Shown in pieces: positions 26,082 through 35,194 of a DNA stretch of 64,000 nucleotides; the stretch's first letter is position 1, and each line of letters starts with the position of its first letter. A program made the translations under genes and the position numbers. The stretch is from positions 1 to 64,000 of the forward strand of contig JBEBWT010000004.1 in the NCBI GenBank assembly GCA_040392005.1. Direction: 5' to 3'. Under the pieces are notes generated by a model. It searched no databases. It was not told the DNA's origin and saw only the letters and a list, made by a program, of their open reading frames with translations. The stretch is from DASRQK01 sp040392005 (GTDB lineage: Bacteria > Bacteroidota > Bacteroidia > Sphingobacteriales > Sphingobacteriaceae).

Positions 26082-26768
26082 ATGAAATACATCATACTCG
26101 GACTTGGAAATTTCGGACGGTCACTGGCCATCCAACTGACCGAAAGAGGACATGAGGTCATCGGTGTGGACAACAGTATGACCAAAGTCGAACAACTCAA
26201 GGAAAAAATCACCCATACGGTCTGTATGGACAGTACGGATGCAGATGCGGTCAGCGCACTGCCCCTGCGGGATGTGGATGCCGTGATTGTGGCCATCGGA
26301 GAGGATGAAGGCGCTTCATTGCTGACCACCGCCCTGCTCAAACAACTGAAAGTGAGCCGCATTATCGGACGCATTGTATCCGATCTTCAGCGGACGGTGC
26401 TGGAGGCAATGGAAATCGATGAATACATTATGCCTGAGGAAGATGCGGCCGAACGCCTGGCATTGAGGCTGGATAACAAGGAAATCGTCGATTCTTTCAA
26501 AATTTCGGACAAGTACAGCATTATTGAAACCAAAGTACCGAATAATTGTATCGGAAAAACATTGAGGGAGGCAGATCTGACCAATAAATATCATGTCATT
26601 GTGCTTTCCACGATCAAAACCAGCACCATAAACAGCGGTGGAAAGACAATGATTCAAAAGGAAGCAACCGGCATTGCCAATTCGGACACCTTACTGGAAG
26701 CAGGGGATATACTGGTCCTGTTCGGGGAGCTCCGCAATATCAATGAACTGATCCGCAAGAACGAATGA
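26082..26768 (+). CDS. TrkA/KtrA-type potassium channel regulatory (RCK) subunit
   Basis: The 228-residue protein has an N-terminal Rossmann RCK domain (YIILGLGNFGRSLA, then VIGVDNSMTKVEQL, then DVDAVIVAIGEDEGASLL) that binds NAD(H) or ATP/ADP, and a C-terminal TrkA-C ligand domain (about 140-228, GDILVLFGELRNINELI). It forms a cytoplasmic ring that gates the membrane subunit encoded just upstream. A single Rossmann unit of this length fits KtrA rather than the double TrkA of E. coli. The gene converges on the nuo operon, with only 56 bases between stop codons. Confidence 0.93.
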   Translation: MKYIILGLGNFGRSLAIQLTERGHEVIGVDNSMTKVEQLKEKITHTVCMDSTDADAVSALPLRDVDAVIVAIGEDEGASLLTTALLKQLKVSRIIGRIVSDLQRTVLEAMEIDEYIMPEEDAAERLALRLDNKEIVDSFKISDKYSIIETKVPNNCIGKTLREADLTNKYHVIVLSTIKTSTINSGGKTMIQKEATGIANSDTLLEAGDILVLFGELRNINELIRKNE

Positions 26769-26824
26769 TCCGAATCTCTCAAAAAAGCAATTGATCTGTG
26801 CGGATGCAGAATGGCCTGTCAGGT

Positions 26825-28204
26825 TCAGATCAGGGAGGTGATCAGGCCCGGATAAACCCCGATCAGCAGGATCAGCACCGCTGCCAGTACAAAAACCACC
26901 TGATAATTGACCGGATAAGCCACCACTTCCCTTTCTGCCGGCCTGAAGTACATGGCCACGATCACCCGGAAGTAATAATAGATCGCCATCGCCGCATTGA
27001 TCACCGCCAGGACGACCAGCAACACATGATAGTCTGCCAGCACACCGGCAAACAGAATAAACTTGCCAACAAATCCGGCGGTCAATGGAATACCGGCCAG
27101 GGAAAGCATGGAAATGGTAATCGTCAGGGCCAGGCGCGGATTCCGTTTGGCCAGTCCGTTGAACGATTCGTAATCATCACTGCCGCTGGTCCGTTTGACC
27201 AGGATCAGGGAGCCAAAGGCGATCACCGTAGCCAGGGAATAAGCCGTAGCATACAGCAGGATAGCCCCGGAGGAACTGGCCCCGATGGCTACAATCCCAA
27301 ATAACATATAACCTGCATGGGAAATACTGGAGTAGGCCAGCATGCGTTTGAAACTATGCTGCACCAGGGCCGTGATATTCCCCACAAACAGGGTAATGAT
27401 AGTGATCACAAGCATGACCGGCACCCAGAAATCCTGCAGCGGCTCAAAGCAATAAGAGAACAAACGCAGGAAGCCCGCAAAAGCGGCCGCCTTGACCACT
27501 GTACTCATAAAGATGGTGATGAGAATCGGCGCACCGTCATACACATCCGGTGTCCAGAAATGGAAGGGTGCCGCTCCGACCTTGAAGGCCAGGCCAACGA
27601 TCATCAGCAGGATACCCACATAAAACATCACCGAAATACCCGTGGGGTTATCAATCACATACTGGCGGATTTCAGCCAGATCAAAAGAGCCACTGGCTCC
27701 GTATAAAAGCGTGATACCAAACAGCAGGAAACCGGTGGAAAACGCACCCATCAAAAAGTACTTCAGTGCAGCCTCGTTCGAACCAAAATCTTTCTTGCGG
27801 ATACCGGCCAGAATATACAGGGCTACTGACATGATTTCAATCCCGATAAACAGCATCGCCATATTGTGGAAGGAAGTCACCAGCACGGCACCTGTCAGGG
27901 AGAAAATGATCAATGCAAAGTATTCAGCCACATTTCCGCTGATGCGGTCAAAATAATCCTTTGAAAGCAGGAGGATCAATACGGTGATCAGAATACAGAC
28001 CACAGAAAATACTAGTGCAAACCGGTCAAACAGAATCATTCCGCTATAAAGCGGTTCTGCTGCCTTATTCCAATCCAGCAGCAAGAGGACTGCCGAACCC
28101 AGCAGGCCGGCCAAAGAAACCGGCAACAAAGTATTCTTTGCCTTGAAAAGTCCCAGGTACAAGACTAAGATGGCCAGTAATGATAATGTAATGATCGCAC
28201 CCAT
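26825..28204 (-). CDS. nuoN: NADH-quinone oxidoreductase subunit N
   Basis: The 459-residue antiporter-like membrane subunit of complex I has about 13-14 transmembrane helices, the essential lysine/glutamate helices (FKVGAAPFHFWTPDVYDGAP and KRMLAYSSISHAGYMLFG), and ends in a hydrophobic helix. It is one of the three proton-pumping modules in the membrane arm. It closes the 14-gene operon, 62 bases after nuoM. Confidence 0.96.
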   Translation of the reverse strand: MGAIITLSLLAILVLYLGLFKAKNTLLPVSLAGLLGSAVLLLLDWNKAAEPLYSGMILFDRFALVFSVVCILITVLILLLSKDYFDRISGNVAEYFALIIFSLTGAVLVTSFHNMAMLFIGIEIMSVALYILAGIRKKDFGSNEAALKYFLMGAFSTGFLLFGITLLYGASGSFDLAEIRQYVIDNPTGISVMFYVGILLMIVGLAFKVGAAPFHFWTPDVYDGAPILITIFMSTVVKAAAFAGFLRLFSYCFEPLQDFWVPVMLVITIITLFVGNITALVQHSFKRMLAYSSISHAGYMLFGIVAIGASSSGAILLYATAYSLATVIAFGSLILVKRTSGSDDYESFNGLAKRNPRLALTITISMLSLAGIPLTAGFVGKFILFAGVLADYHVLLVVLAVINAAMAIYYYFRVIVAMYFRPAEREVVAYPVNYQVVFVLAAVLILLIGVYPGLITSLI

Positions 28205-28266
28205 GTTCTTTTATATCTTCTTTAAATTCTCTGTCAAATTTCTATCAGACTCTATTTTCCAATTGC

Positions 28267-29721
28267 TCAACGTGCCAGACTGCCGATCTGCTGCACCAGT
28301 TCGGTGACCGCGCCCTCTGAAATATTCAATAAGGGTTGGGGATAAACTCCGATGATGATAATCAGACCCGATACCACAACCAAAACCACGGTCTCATGCC
28401 ATTGAAGTGGCGCAAAAGAAGAGGTCCTGTCATTCAGCGGTCCGTGCATGATCTGCTGATAGGCCCTCAGCAGATACACTGCCCCCAGAATAATCGTCAG
28501 GCCCCCAAATGCAGCATACCAGATACTGTATTGATAAATACCGATCAGCATCAGAAACTCGCCCACAAAACCATTGGTGACCGGCAGGCCGACGGCCCCC
28601 ATCACAATGATCAGGAAATAAATAGCCATTGCGGGAGCTACTTTGGCAATGCCTCCCATCTGACTCATGTCTCTCGTATCCAGGCGGCGGCTGATCACAT
28701 CCACCAGCATAAACAGCCCGATCACGGAGATACCGTGATTGATCATCTGTATCATGGCCCCCTGCAAACTCTGTACATTCCACACAAACACCGCCGCGCC
28801 GATCAGACCAACGTGCGCAATGGAAGAATACGCAATCAGGCGTTTGAAATCTTTTTGCTTAAAAGCAATCAGCGAAGCATAAACCACCCCGATAATCCCG
28901 AGCAAAGCCGCCAGCCAGCCATAGGCTGCAAAACCTTCCGGCACGACCGGGATCAGCCAGCGGATCAGTCCATAAATACCCATTTTCAACATGATACCTG
29001 CCAGCAGCATGGTTCCGGCCGTGGGCGCTGTGGTATAGGTATCGGGTTGCCAGGTATGGAAGGGGAATAAAGGCATTTTTATTGCAAAGGCAATAAAGAA
29101 AGCCCAAAAAATCCACCTTTGTGTGGCATTATCCAGATTCAGGTTATAGAAAGAGGTCAGGGCAAAATCACCGGAAGGTGTCTGTACATGCAGATAGATA
29201 ATGGCGATCAGCATCAGCAAACTTCCGAAGAAAGTATAGATAAAAAACTTGATATTGACCCGGATCCGGTCTTCACCTCCCCAAAGGGCACAGATAAAAT
29301 AGATCGGGATCAGGGCCACTTCCCAGCCCACATAAAAGGTAAAGGCATCCAGTGCGGTGAATACCAGCAGCAAGCCTGTCTGCATACCCAGCACCAGTGC
29401 ATAAAAGCTTCCCCGATGAGTTGCAGAAAAGGAGGACAGCACGATCAGGGGTACGAGCAGGTTGGTCAGCAATACCAGCGGCAGGCTGATCCCATCAATA
29501 CCGATATGAAAATCTATCCCCAATGCCGGAATCCATGCAAATTGTTGTTCAAACTGCATGCCCGCCGCCGGATTGAACTGGCACCAAAAGGGAATGGTCA
29601 GTCCCAGGGCAAGCACCGAAAAGAGCAATGCAAGCCGCTTAGCCGGGGCCGATTGCTTTACAAACGCCAAAACGAGCGCCCCGACCAGGGGAAACAATAA
29701 TAGTATCAACAAATTGTCCAT
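28267..29721 (-). CDS. nuoM: NADH-quinone oxidoreductase subunit M
   Basis: The 484-residue Mrp-type antiporter-like subunit has about 14 transmembrane helices and the conserved VGWEVALIPIYF, KMPLFPFHTWQPDTYTTAP and KRLIAYSSIAHVG segments that hold the proton-channel glutamate and lysines. It is the middle pumping module of the membrane arm of complex I and lies 27 bases after nuoL. Confidence 0.97.
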   Translation of the reverse strand: MDNLLILLLFPLVGALVLAFVKQSAPAKRLALLFSVLALGLTIPFWCQFNPAAGMQFEQQFAWIPALGIDFHIGIDGISLPLVLLTNLLVPLIVLSSFSATHRGSFYALVLGMQTGLLLVFTALDAFTFYVGWEVALIPIYFICALWGGEDRIRVNIKFFIYTFFGSLLMLIAIIYLHVQTPSGDFALTSFYNLNLDNATQRWIFWAFFIAFAIKMPLFPFHTWQPDTYTTAPTAGTMLLAGIMLKMGIYGLIRWLIPVVPEGFAAYGWLAALLGIIGVVYASLIAFKQKDFKRLIAYSSIAHVGLIGAAVFVWNVQSLQGAMIQMINHGISVIGLFMLVDVISRRLDTRDMSQMGGIAKVAPAMAIYFLIIVMGAVGLPVTNGFVGEFLMLIGIYQYSIWYAAFGGLTIILGAVYLLRAYQQIMHGPLNDRTSSFAPLQWHETVVLVVVSGLIIIIGVYPQPLLNISEGAVTELVQQIGSLAR

Positions 29722-29748
29722 GTATCCTGATTTCTCTTATTTAATCGA

Positions 29749-31668
29749 TCAAAATTTCATTACACCATAGATCAGCAGGGCAATAATTCCCACCACCATC
29801 ATAAACAGGTAAAAACCTACGTTCCCACTCTGCAACAGACGCAGGTACTTACCCGATTCACCGGTCAGCCTCCCCACCCCATTGACAACCCCATCGATCA
29901 GCCACTTGTCCACGATCCGGTGGAAAAAGACAGACAGATTGTCCAGTGGTTTGACCACCAGGGCATCATATATTTCATCCACATAAAACTTATGGTAGGA
30001 AAGTCTGGTCAGCACGCCCATTCTGGCCCCTTCGGCCTGAGGGACTGCACCCTTACTGATGTATTTATTATACGCAAGGAAAGCCATGACCAATGCAGCA
30101 ATTGCCGAAGCGGCCATCAGCACATATTCCGTACTGTGATCCAGGTGGAATGCACCGGTATGGGACACTGAATCCGCAAATACCGGAGCCAGGAACCCAT
30201 CCAGGCCCGATCCGCCTCCCAGTGCAGCAGGCACATTCAGGAATCCGCCCACCGCTGACAGTACCGCCAGAATGATCAGGGGCAGGGTCATGGAAAGCGG
30301 GGACTCATGCAAATGGTCTGCCTGTTCCTTTGTTCCCCTGAACTTGCCAAAAAATGTCAGAAACAACATTCTGAACATATAGAAGGAAGTAAACAGGGCT
30401 GCAATCAGACCCAATACCCACAATACAGGGCTTTCCGCAAAAGCATGGGCCAGAATCTCGTCCTTTGAGAAAAATCCGGACAGCGGAGGAATACCTGCAA
30501 TGGCAATGGTACCGATCAGCATGGTCGCATAGGTGACCGGCAAATGCTTTTTCAGCCCGCCCATGCTGCGCATATCCTGCTCGTTGCTCATGGCATGGAT
30601 CACCGAACCGGCTCCCAGGAACAGCAGAGCTTTGAAAAACGCATGGGTGATCACATGAAAGAAGGCACCCGTAAAGGCACCCACACCCAGGCCCAGAAAC
30701 ATATAACCCAATTGGGAAACAGTAGAGTAGGCCAATACTTTTTTAATATCATTTTGCGTGACCGCAATCGCAGCCGCCAATAAAGCCGTACAGATACCGA
30801 TGGCCGCCACAATCTGCATCGTGACCGGCGACAGGGTAAAGAGTATATTGGAACGGGCAATCATATAGATACCCGCCGTCACCATAGTCGCTGCGTGGAT
30901 CAGGGCAGAAACCGGCGTAGGCCCGGCCATCGCATCCGGCAACCAGGTAAACAACGGGATCTGCGCAGATTTACCCGTAGCCGCAATAAACAGCAGCAGC
31001 GTAATCAGCAGCAACATGCCATCCCCGGATACCATGGTCGCCGCCTTGGGAAAAATCCCCGAAAACTCCAGGGTACCGAAAGTGGCAAAAATCAGGAAAG
31101 CCGCCAGCAGGAATCCCAGATCCCCGATACGGTTCATGACAAAGGCTTTTTTTGCCGCGCTGGCATAACTTTTATTCTTGAACCAGAATCCGATCAGCAG
31201 GTACGAGCAGAGCCCGACACCTTCCCAGCCGATAAACATCACCACATAATTGGATCCCAGCACCAGAAGCAGCATGAAAAACACAAAGAGATTGAGGTAG
31301 GAGAAAAATTTCCCGAAACCCTCATCCTTTTGCATGTATCCGATGGAATAAAGATGGATCAGAAAACCGATCCCGGTCACAATCAGTAACATGATGGCAC
31401 TCAGGGGGTCGATCAGAAAAGATAGGGCAATCTGTACGTTTCCTGCACTGAACCAGTCAAAAATGCTGACCGTATAGGATCCTGCTTCACCTGCCTGACG
31501 GGCAGCATAAACGTCCCCGAAAATCAGGGCACTCACCAGAAACGCACCCAGGACCACACCACTGCCCAGTATCCCAATCAGCGGTTTTGACAACACATTC
31601 CTGCCCAGACCAATGATTATAAAACCAAGCAGGGGCAACAAAGGAACCAACCAAATTAAGTCTATCAT
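29749..31668 (-). CDS. nuoL: NADH-quinone oxidoreductase subunit L
   Basis: The 639-residue distal pumping subunit has about 14 core transmembrane helices (FIGWEGVGLCSYLLIGFW, KSAQIPLFTWLPDAMAGPTP, KVLAYSTVSQLGYM) and the C-terminal extension forming the long lateral helix and a last membrane anchor (about 540-639). Length agrees with the family. It follows nuoK by 53 bases, the largest gap in the cluster apart from the 62 between nuoM and nuoN. Confidence 0.97.
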   Translation of the reverse strand: MIDLIWLVPLLPLLGFIIIGLGRNVLSKPLIGILGSGVVLGAFLVSALIFGDVYAARQAGEAGSYTVSIFDWFSAGNVQIALSFLIDPLSAIMLLIVTGIGFLIHLYSIGYMQKDEGFGKFFSYLNLFVFFMLLLVLGSNYVVMFIGWEGVGLCSYLLIGFWFKNKSYASAAKKAFVMNRIGDLGFLLAAFLIFATFGTLEFSGIFPKAATMVSGDGMLLLITLLLFIAATGKSAQIPLFTWLPDAMAGPTPVSALIHAATMVTAGIYMIARSNILFTLSPVTMQIVAAIGICTALLAAAIAVTQNDIKKVLAYSTVSQLGYMFLGLGVGAFTGAFFHVITHAFFKALLFLGAGSVIHAMSNEQDMRSMGGLKKHLPVTYATMLIGTIAIAGIPPLSGFFSKDEILAHAFAESPVLWVLGLIAALFTSFYMFRMLFLTFFGKFRGTKEQADHLHESPLSMTLPLIILAVLSAVGGFLNVPAALGGGSGLDGFLAPVFADSVSHTGAFHLDHSTEYVLMAASAIAALVMAFLAYNKYISKGAVPQAEGARMGVLTRLSYHKFYVDEIYDALVVKPLDNLSVFFHRIVDKWLIDGVVNGVGRLTGESGKYLRLLQSGNVGFYLFMMVVGIIALLIYGVMKF

Positions 31669-31721
31669 ATCACTTTATAAATACGTTGTGCCAATATATT
31701 GTATCGTTCTTCAAACCAAAA

Positions 31722-32051
31722 TTACCATTTCAGGCGGTTGAGCGTGTTGATGTCCAGGGACCGGGTATTGCGGTACACCATCACGATGATCGCAAGGCCC
31801 ACCGCCACTTCCGCTGCCGCCAGCGCCATGATAAAGAAAACAAAAACCTGCCCCGCCGGGTCACCGCTATAAGCGGAAAATGCCGCCAGCAGCAGATTGA
31901 CCGAGTTGAGCATCAATTCGATGGACATCATGATGATAATGGCATTCCGCCGGATCAGCACCCCGATGACCCCGATCGAAAAGATGATCGTACTAAAAAG
32001 GATGTAGTGATTGAGGGGCACCCCCTGCATACTATTGATAATTCCGTCCAT
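31722..32051 (-). CDS. nuoK: NADH-quinone oxidoreductase subunit K
   Basis: This 109-residue protein has three transmembrane helices. The glutamates needed for proton transfer are visible in MMSIELMLNSVNLLL and ALAAAEVAVGLAIIV. It links the quinone module to the antiporter modules. It lies nine bases after nuoJ. Confidence 0.96.
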   Translation of the reverse strand: MDGIINSMQGVPLNHYILFSTIIFSIGVIGVLIRRNAIIIMMSIELMLNSVNLLLAAFSAYSGDPAGQVFVFFIMALAAAEVAVGLAIIVMVYRNTRSLDINTLNRLKW

Positions 32052-32060
32052 TTTTTAATC

Positions 32061-32558
32061 TTATATTTTTTTCGGATCACTCTTTCCCAGGAGGACAGCA
32101 CCCACCATTGCGGTCAGCAGCAGGATGGATGAAATCTCAAACGGCAATAAAAATTCATCAAACAATACCCTTCCCAGATTTTGCACCAGACCAATATCCG
32201 GATTTTTCAAAATCAGGGGATTGGAAGTTTCCAGCAGGTTCAGCGAGCCAATGATGGTCGCCAGGAAACAGAGGCCGGCCACCGTACCCATGATCTTCAC
32301 CAGATTGGATTTCATCGGTTCGGTCTCCTCGTTGAGGTTGAGCAGCATCAGCACGAAGAGAAACAGCACCATAATGGCCCCCAGATACACAATAAAATTG
32401 ACCACCGCCAGAAACTGCGCATTGAGCAGCACATAATGCACGGTAAAGGTGAAAAAGGTGATCACCAGATACAGGACACTATGCACGGGATTCTTCGTGA
32501 AAATCGTCATCAATGCGAAAAAGATCGAAAGAAAGGCGACAAAATAAAACACCATCAT
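32061..32558 (-). CDS. nuoJ: NADH-quinone oxidoreductase subunit J
   Basis: The 165-residue membrane subunit has five hydrophobic segments, including the conserved VNFIVYLGAIMVLFLFVLML helix with the pi-bulge region, and a last helix EISSILLLTAMVGAVLLGK. ATG 32558 and ATG 32555 are equally possible starts. It lies 11 bases after nuoI. Confidence 0.96.
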   Translation of the reverse strand: MMVFYFVAFLSIFFALMTIFTKNPVHSVLYLVITFFTFTVHYVLLNAQFLAVVNFIVYLGAIMVLFLFVLMLLNLNEETEPMKSNLVKIMGTVAGLCFLATIIGSLNLLETSNPLILKNPDIGLVQNLGRVLFDEFLLPFEISSILLLTAMVGAVLLGKSDPKKI

Positions 32559-32569
32559 ACACTATGAAT

Positions 32570-33091
32570 TTAGGTTACCGGTTGCTCAGTACTTTTAAAA
32601 TCGAATTTTGGTTCTACCAGTTTATCCTTACCAAAGATAAGGTCTTTGCGCAGATAATCAGCGGTCACATGCGATCCGTCCAGATAAATAGCCTCCTTCG
32701 GGCAAGCCTCCTCACAGAGTCCGCAGAATATGCACCTCAGCATATTGATCTCATAAACAGCCGCATACTTTTCTTCCCGGTACAGATGCTCTTCCCCCTT
32801 TTTCCGTTCGGCCGCCACCATCGTGATCGCTTCGGCGGGGCAGGATAAAGCACAGAGTCCGCAGGCCGTACAGCGCTCTCTTCCTTCCTCATCTCTTTTC
32901 AGGGAATGCTGCCCGCGGAAATTCTTGGAGTAGGGCCGCTGCACTTCCGGATACCGGATAGCCACCTTGGGCTTGAAAAAATATCGGATGGTAATCCCCA
33001 TCCCCTTCAGAATGGAAGGAATATACATGCGCTCCCAGAAATTCATCGGCTTCTGCTCCAGCACTTTTTTCCTGTTACTAATCGACTGCAT
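32570..33091 (-). CDS. nuoI: NADH-quinone oxidoreductase subunit I
   Basis: The 173-residue peripheral iron-sulfur subunit has two 4Fe-4S ferredoxin motifs, CTACGLCALSCPAEAI and CIFCGLCEEACPKEAI, which hold clusters N6a and N6b that pass electrons towards NuoB. An N-terminal amphipathic part (FFKPKVAIRYPE) contacts NuoH. It lies 11 bases after nuoH. Confidence 0.97.
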   Translation of the reverse strand: MQSISNRKKVLEQKPMNFWERMYIPSILKGMGITIRYFFKPKVAIRYPEVQRPYSKNFRGQHSLKRDEEGRERCTACGLCALSCPAEAITMVAAERKKGEEHLYREEKYAAVYEINMLRCIFCGLCEEACPKEAIYLDGSHVTADYLRKDLIFGKDKLVEPKFDFKSTEQPVT

Positions 33092-33102
33092 AATTTCTTA
33101 CA

Positions 33103-34152
33103 TTAAAAATAGGTGTCTTTGACAATGATCCAGATTCCGGTCAGCACAATGTTGGCAATGGCCAGCGGAATCAATACTTTCCAGCCCAGGTTCATCAACT
33201 GATCATAGCGGAAACGCGGTACCGTCCAGCGGATCCACATGAAGAAGAAGATAAAGGCCAGGATCTTGGCAAAGAATACAAACACTCCAATAATCGTGAT
33301 CCAGTTTTGTGACAGCCCCACCTCATTCAGCAAATATCCCATGAATGGGAAATTGTAGCCTCCGAAATACAGGGTAGCCATCAGTGCCGAAGAAACAAAC
33401 ATATTGATGTATTCGGCAAACATGTAAAAGGCCAGCTTCATCGAGGAATATTCCACGTTGTAGCCCCCGACAAGTTCCGTTTCACATTCCGGCAGGTCAA
33501 AGGGCACCCGGTTACATTCGGCAAAGGCGCAGACCAGGAAAATCAGGAAACCGAGCGGCTGCACCCAGATATTCCAATTGACAAAACCTTCCTGCTGGGC
33601 CACGACTTCTTTCAGTGAAAGGGAGCCGGTCACCATCAGCAGGGCGATGATGGACAGTCCCATCCCGATCTCATAGCTGATGCTCTGAGAAGCCGCACGG
33701 ACAGTGCCCATCAGGGAAAATTTATTGTTTGAGGCCCATCCGCCGATCATGACTCCATAAACGCCCAGAGCGATCACCCCAAACATATAGAGGATGCCTA
33801 CATTGACGTCGGCCACCTGCAATGAAATAGTCCTGCCCCCGATCTCCAGCTCCTGTCCCCAGGGGATCACTGCGCTGCTGATCAGGGAAGTGATGATCGC
33901 AATGGTCGGACCGGCAATAAACAGGGCTTTGTGGGCCCCTGCCGGGATGATCTCTTCCTTGAAAAAGAATTTTCCACCATCTGCCAGCGGCTGCAGGATC
34001 CCAGCCGGCCCGGCCCGGTCCGGACCGTACCTGCTCTGCATGAATCCGGCCACCTTGCGTTCGGCCAGCGTAGAATACATGGCGATCAGCAGCGTGATCA
34101 CAAAAACCACCAGCACTAATATCGATTTTTCAAAAACAAGTTCCAGTTCCAT
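33103..34152 (-). CDS. nuoH: NADH-quinone oxidoreductase subunit H
   Basis: The 349-residue membrane subunit forms the quinone-binding chamber with NuoB and NuoD. Eight or nine transmembrane helices and the family signatures AERKVAGFMQSRYGPDRAG and PFDLPECETELVGGYNVEYS are present. It begins one base after the nuoG stop codon, so translational coupling is likely. Confidence 0.97.
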   Translation of the reverse strand: MELELVFEKSILVLVVFVITLLIAMYSTLAERKVAGFMQSRYGPDRAGPAGILQPLADGGKFFFKEEIIPAGAHKALFIAGPTIAIITSLISSAVIPWGQELEIGGRTISLQVADVNVGILYMFGVIALGVYGVMIGGWASNNKFSLMGTVRAASQSISYEIGMGLSIIALLMVTGSLSLKEVVAQQEGFVNWNIWVQPLGFLIFLVCAFAECNRVPFDLPECETELVGGYNVEYSSMKLAFYMFAEYINMFVSSALMATLYFGGYNFPFMGYLLNEVGLSQNWITIIGVFVFFAKILAFIFFFMWIRWTVPRFRYDQLMNLGWKVLIPLAIANIVLTGIWIIVKDTYF

Positions 34153-34153
34153 A

Positions 34154-35173
34154 TTACGGCAACAGTTTATCTACCCTTTCAAATTGTTCCTTATTGGCCT
34201 CCTGCAAAGCCAGATTTGTTTTTACCACAGCAGGCGGATTTGGATCCTCATAATGGTTCAGCGAGATCACCGAAGTCCTCGCTACATTAGTAGGTCCTTC
34301 AATCACCCAGTCGGAAGTCGCTTTCTGATCAAAACGGCAGGTATTGCAAATAAATTCTTCCACCTCACCGAATTCGTCTTTACGACCGGTCACCCGCAAT
34401 ACTTCTTCGCCCTTATACCACAATCTGACCTTACCGCTGCATGTCGGGCAATCCCGGTGTGCATTCACCGGTTTGGTAAACCATACCCGGCTTTTGAAGC
34501 GGAAGGTTTTGTCGGTCAGGGCACCCACCGGACACACATCGATCATGTTCCCGGAGAAATCATTTTCGACAGCCTTTTGGATATAGGTGGAAATCTCCGC
34601 CCGGTCCCCCCGGCTCATAATCCCGTGTACCCGCTCCGGAGTCAGTTGATCGGCCACAAAAACGCAGCGGAAACACATGATACAACGGTTCATATGCAAC
34701 TGTATCTTGTCTCCGATATCAATGCGCTCAAAGGTACGTTTGGTAAATTCGTAGCGGGTCTCGCCCACTCCATGCTGATAGGAAAGATCCTGGAGATCAC
34801 ATTCCCCGGCCTGGTCACAGACCGGGCAATCCAGCGGGTGGTTGATCAGTAAAAATTCCACCACCCCTTTCCGGGCCTCCAGTACTTCCGGCGAAGTAAT
34901 GTTCTGAACTTCCATCCCGTCCATCACCGTGGTACGGCAGGAAGCCACCAGTTTGGGCATGGGACGGGGGTCCTTTTCGGAGCCCTTGCTGACCTTGACC
35001 AGACAGGTACGGCACTTTCCGCCGGAGCCCTCCAAAGAGCTATAATAGCACATGGCCGGCGGCACAATGTCCCCACCGATCTGCCGGGCAGCATTCATAA
35101 TGGTCGTTCCCGGTGCGACTTCCACCGGAATCCCATCGATCATTACCTTAAATTTTACTTCTCCTTCAGCCAT
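34154..35173 (-). CDS. nuoG: NADH-quinone oxidoreductase subunit G, short form
   Basis: The protein (339 residues from ATG 35173) is the short Bacteroidota version of NuoG. It retains the 2Fe-2S ferredoxin domain (Cys in AMCYYSSLEGSGGKCRTC and VASCRTT), the His/Cys cluster site HPLDCPVCDQAGECDLQ, and the N4-type cluster region MNRCIMCFRCVFV. It also has a CPTC...CNTC pair near the end but no molybdopterin-oxidoreductase-like domain, making it about a third of the E. coli subunit. A TTG two codons upstream could extend the frame; ATG 35173 (AEGEVKFKVMIDG) is preferred. It lies between nuoF and nuoH, as in normal nuo order. Confidence 0.94.
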   Translation of the reverse strand: MAEGEVKFKVMIDGIPVEVAPGTTIMNAARQIGGDIVPPAMCYYSSLEGSGGKCRTCLVKVSKGSEKDPRPMPKLVASCRTTVMDGMEVQNITSPEVLEARKGVVEFLLINHPLDCPVCDQAGECDLQDLSYQHGVGETRYEFTKRTFERIDIGDKIQLHMNRCIMCFRCVFVADQLTPERVHGIMSRGDRAEISTYIQKAVENDFSGNMIDVCPVGALTDKTFRFKSRVWFTKPVNAHRDCPTCSGKVRLWYKGEEVLRVTGRKDEFGEVEEFICNTCRFDQKATSDWVIEGPTNVARTSVISLNHYEDPNPPAVVKTNLALQEANKEQFERVDKLLP

Positions 35174-35194
35174 TTCCAAGCTTTTATATAGTGA

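Noticed and set aside
26780..26824. TGATCTG/CAGATCA pairing between trkA and nuoN as a convergent terminator
   Set aside because: The loop of nearly 30 bases and absence of a T-run make it unconvincing.
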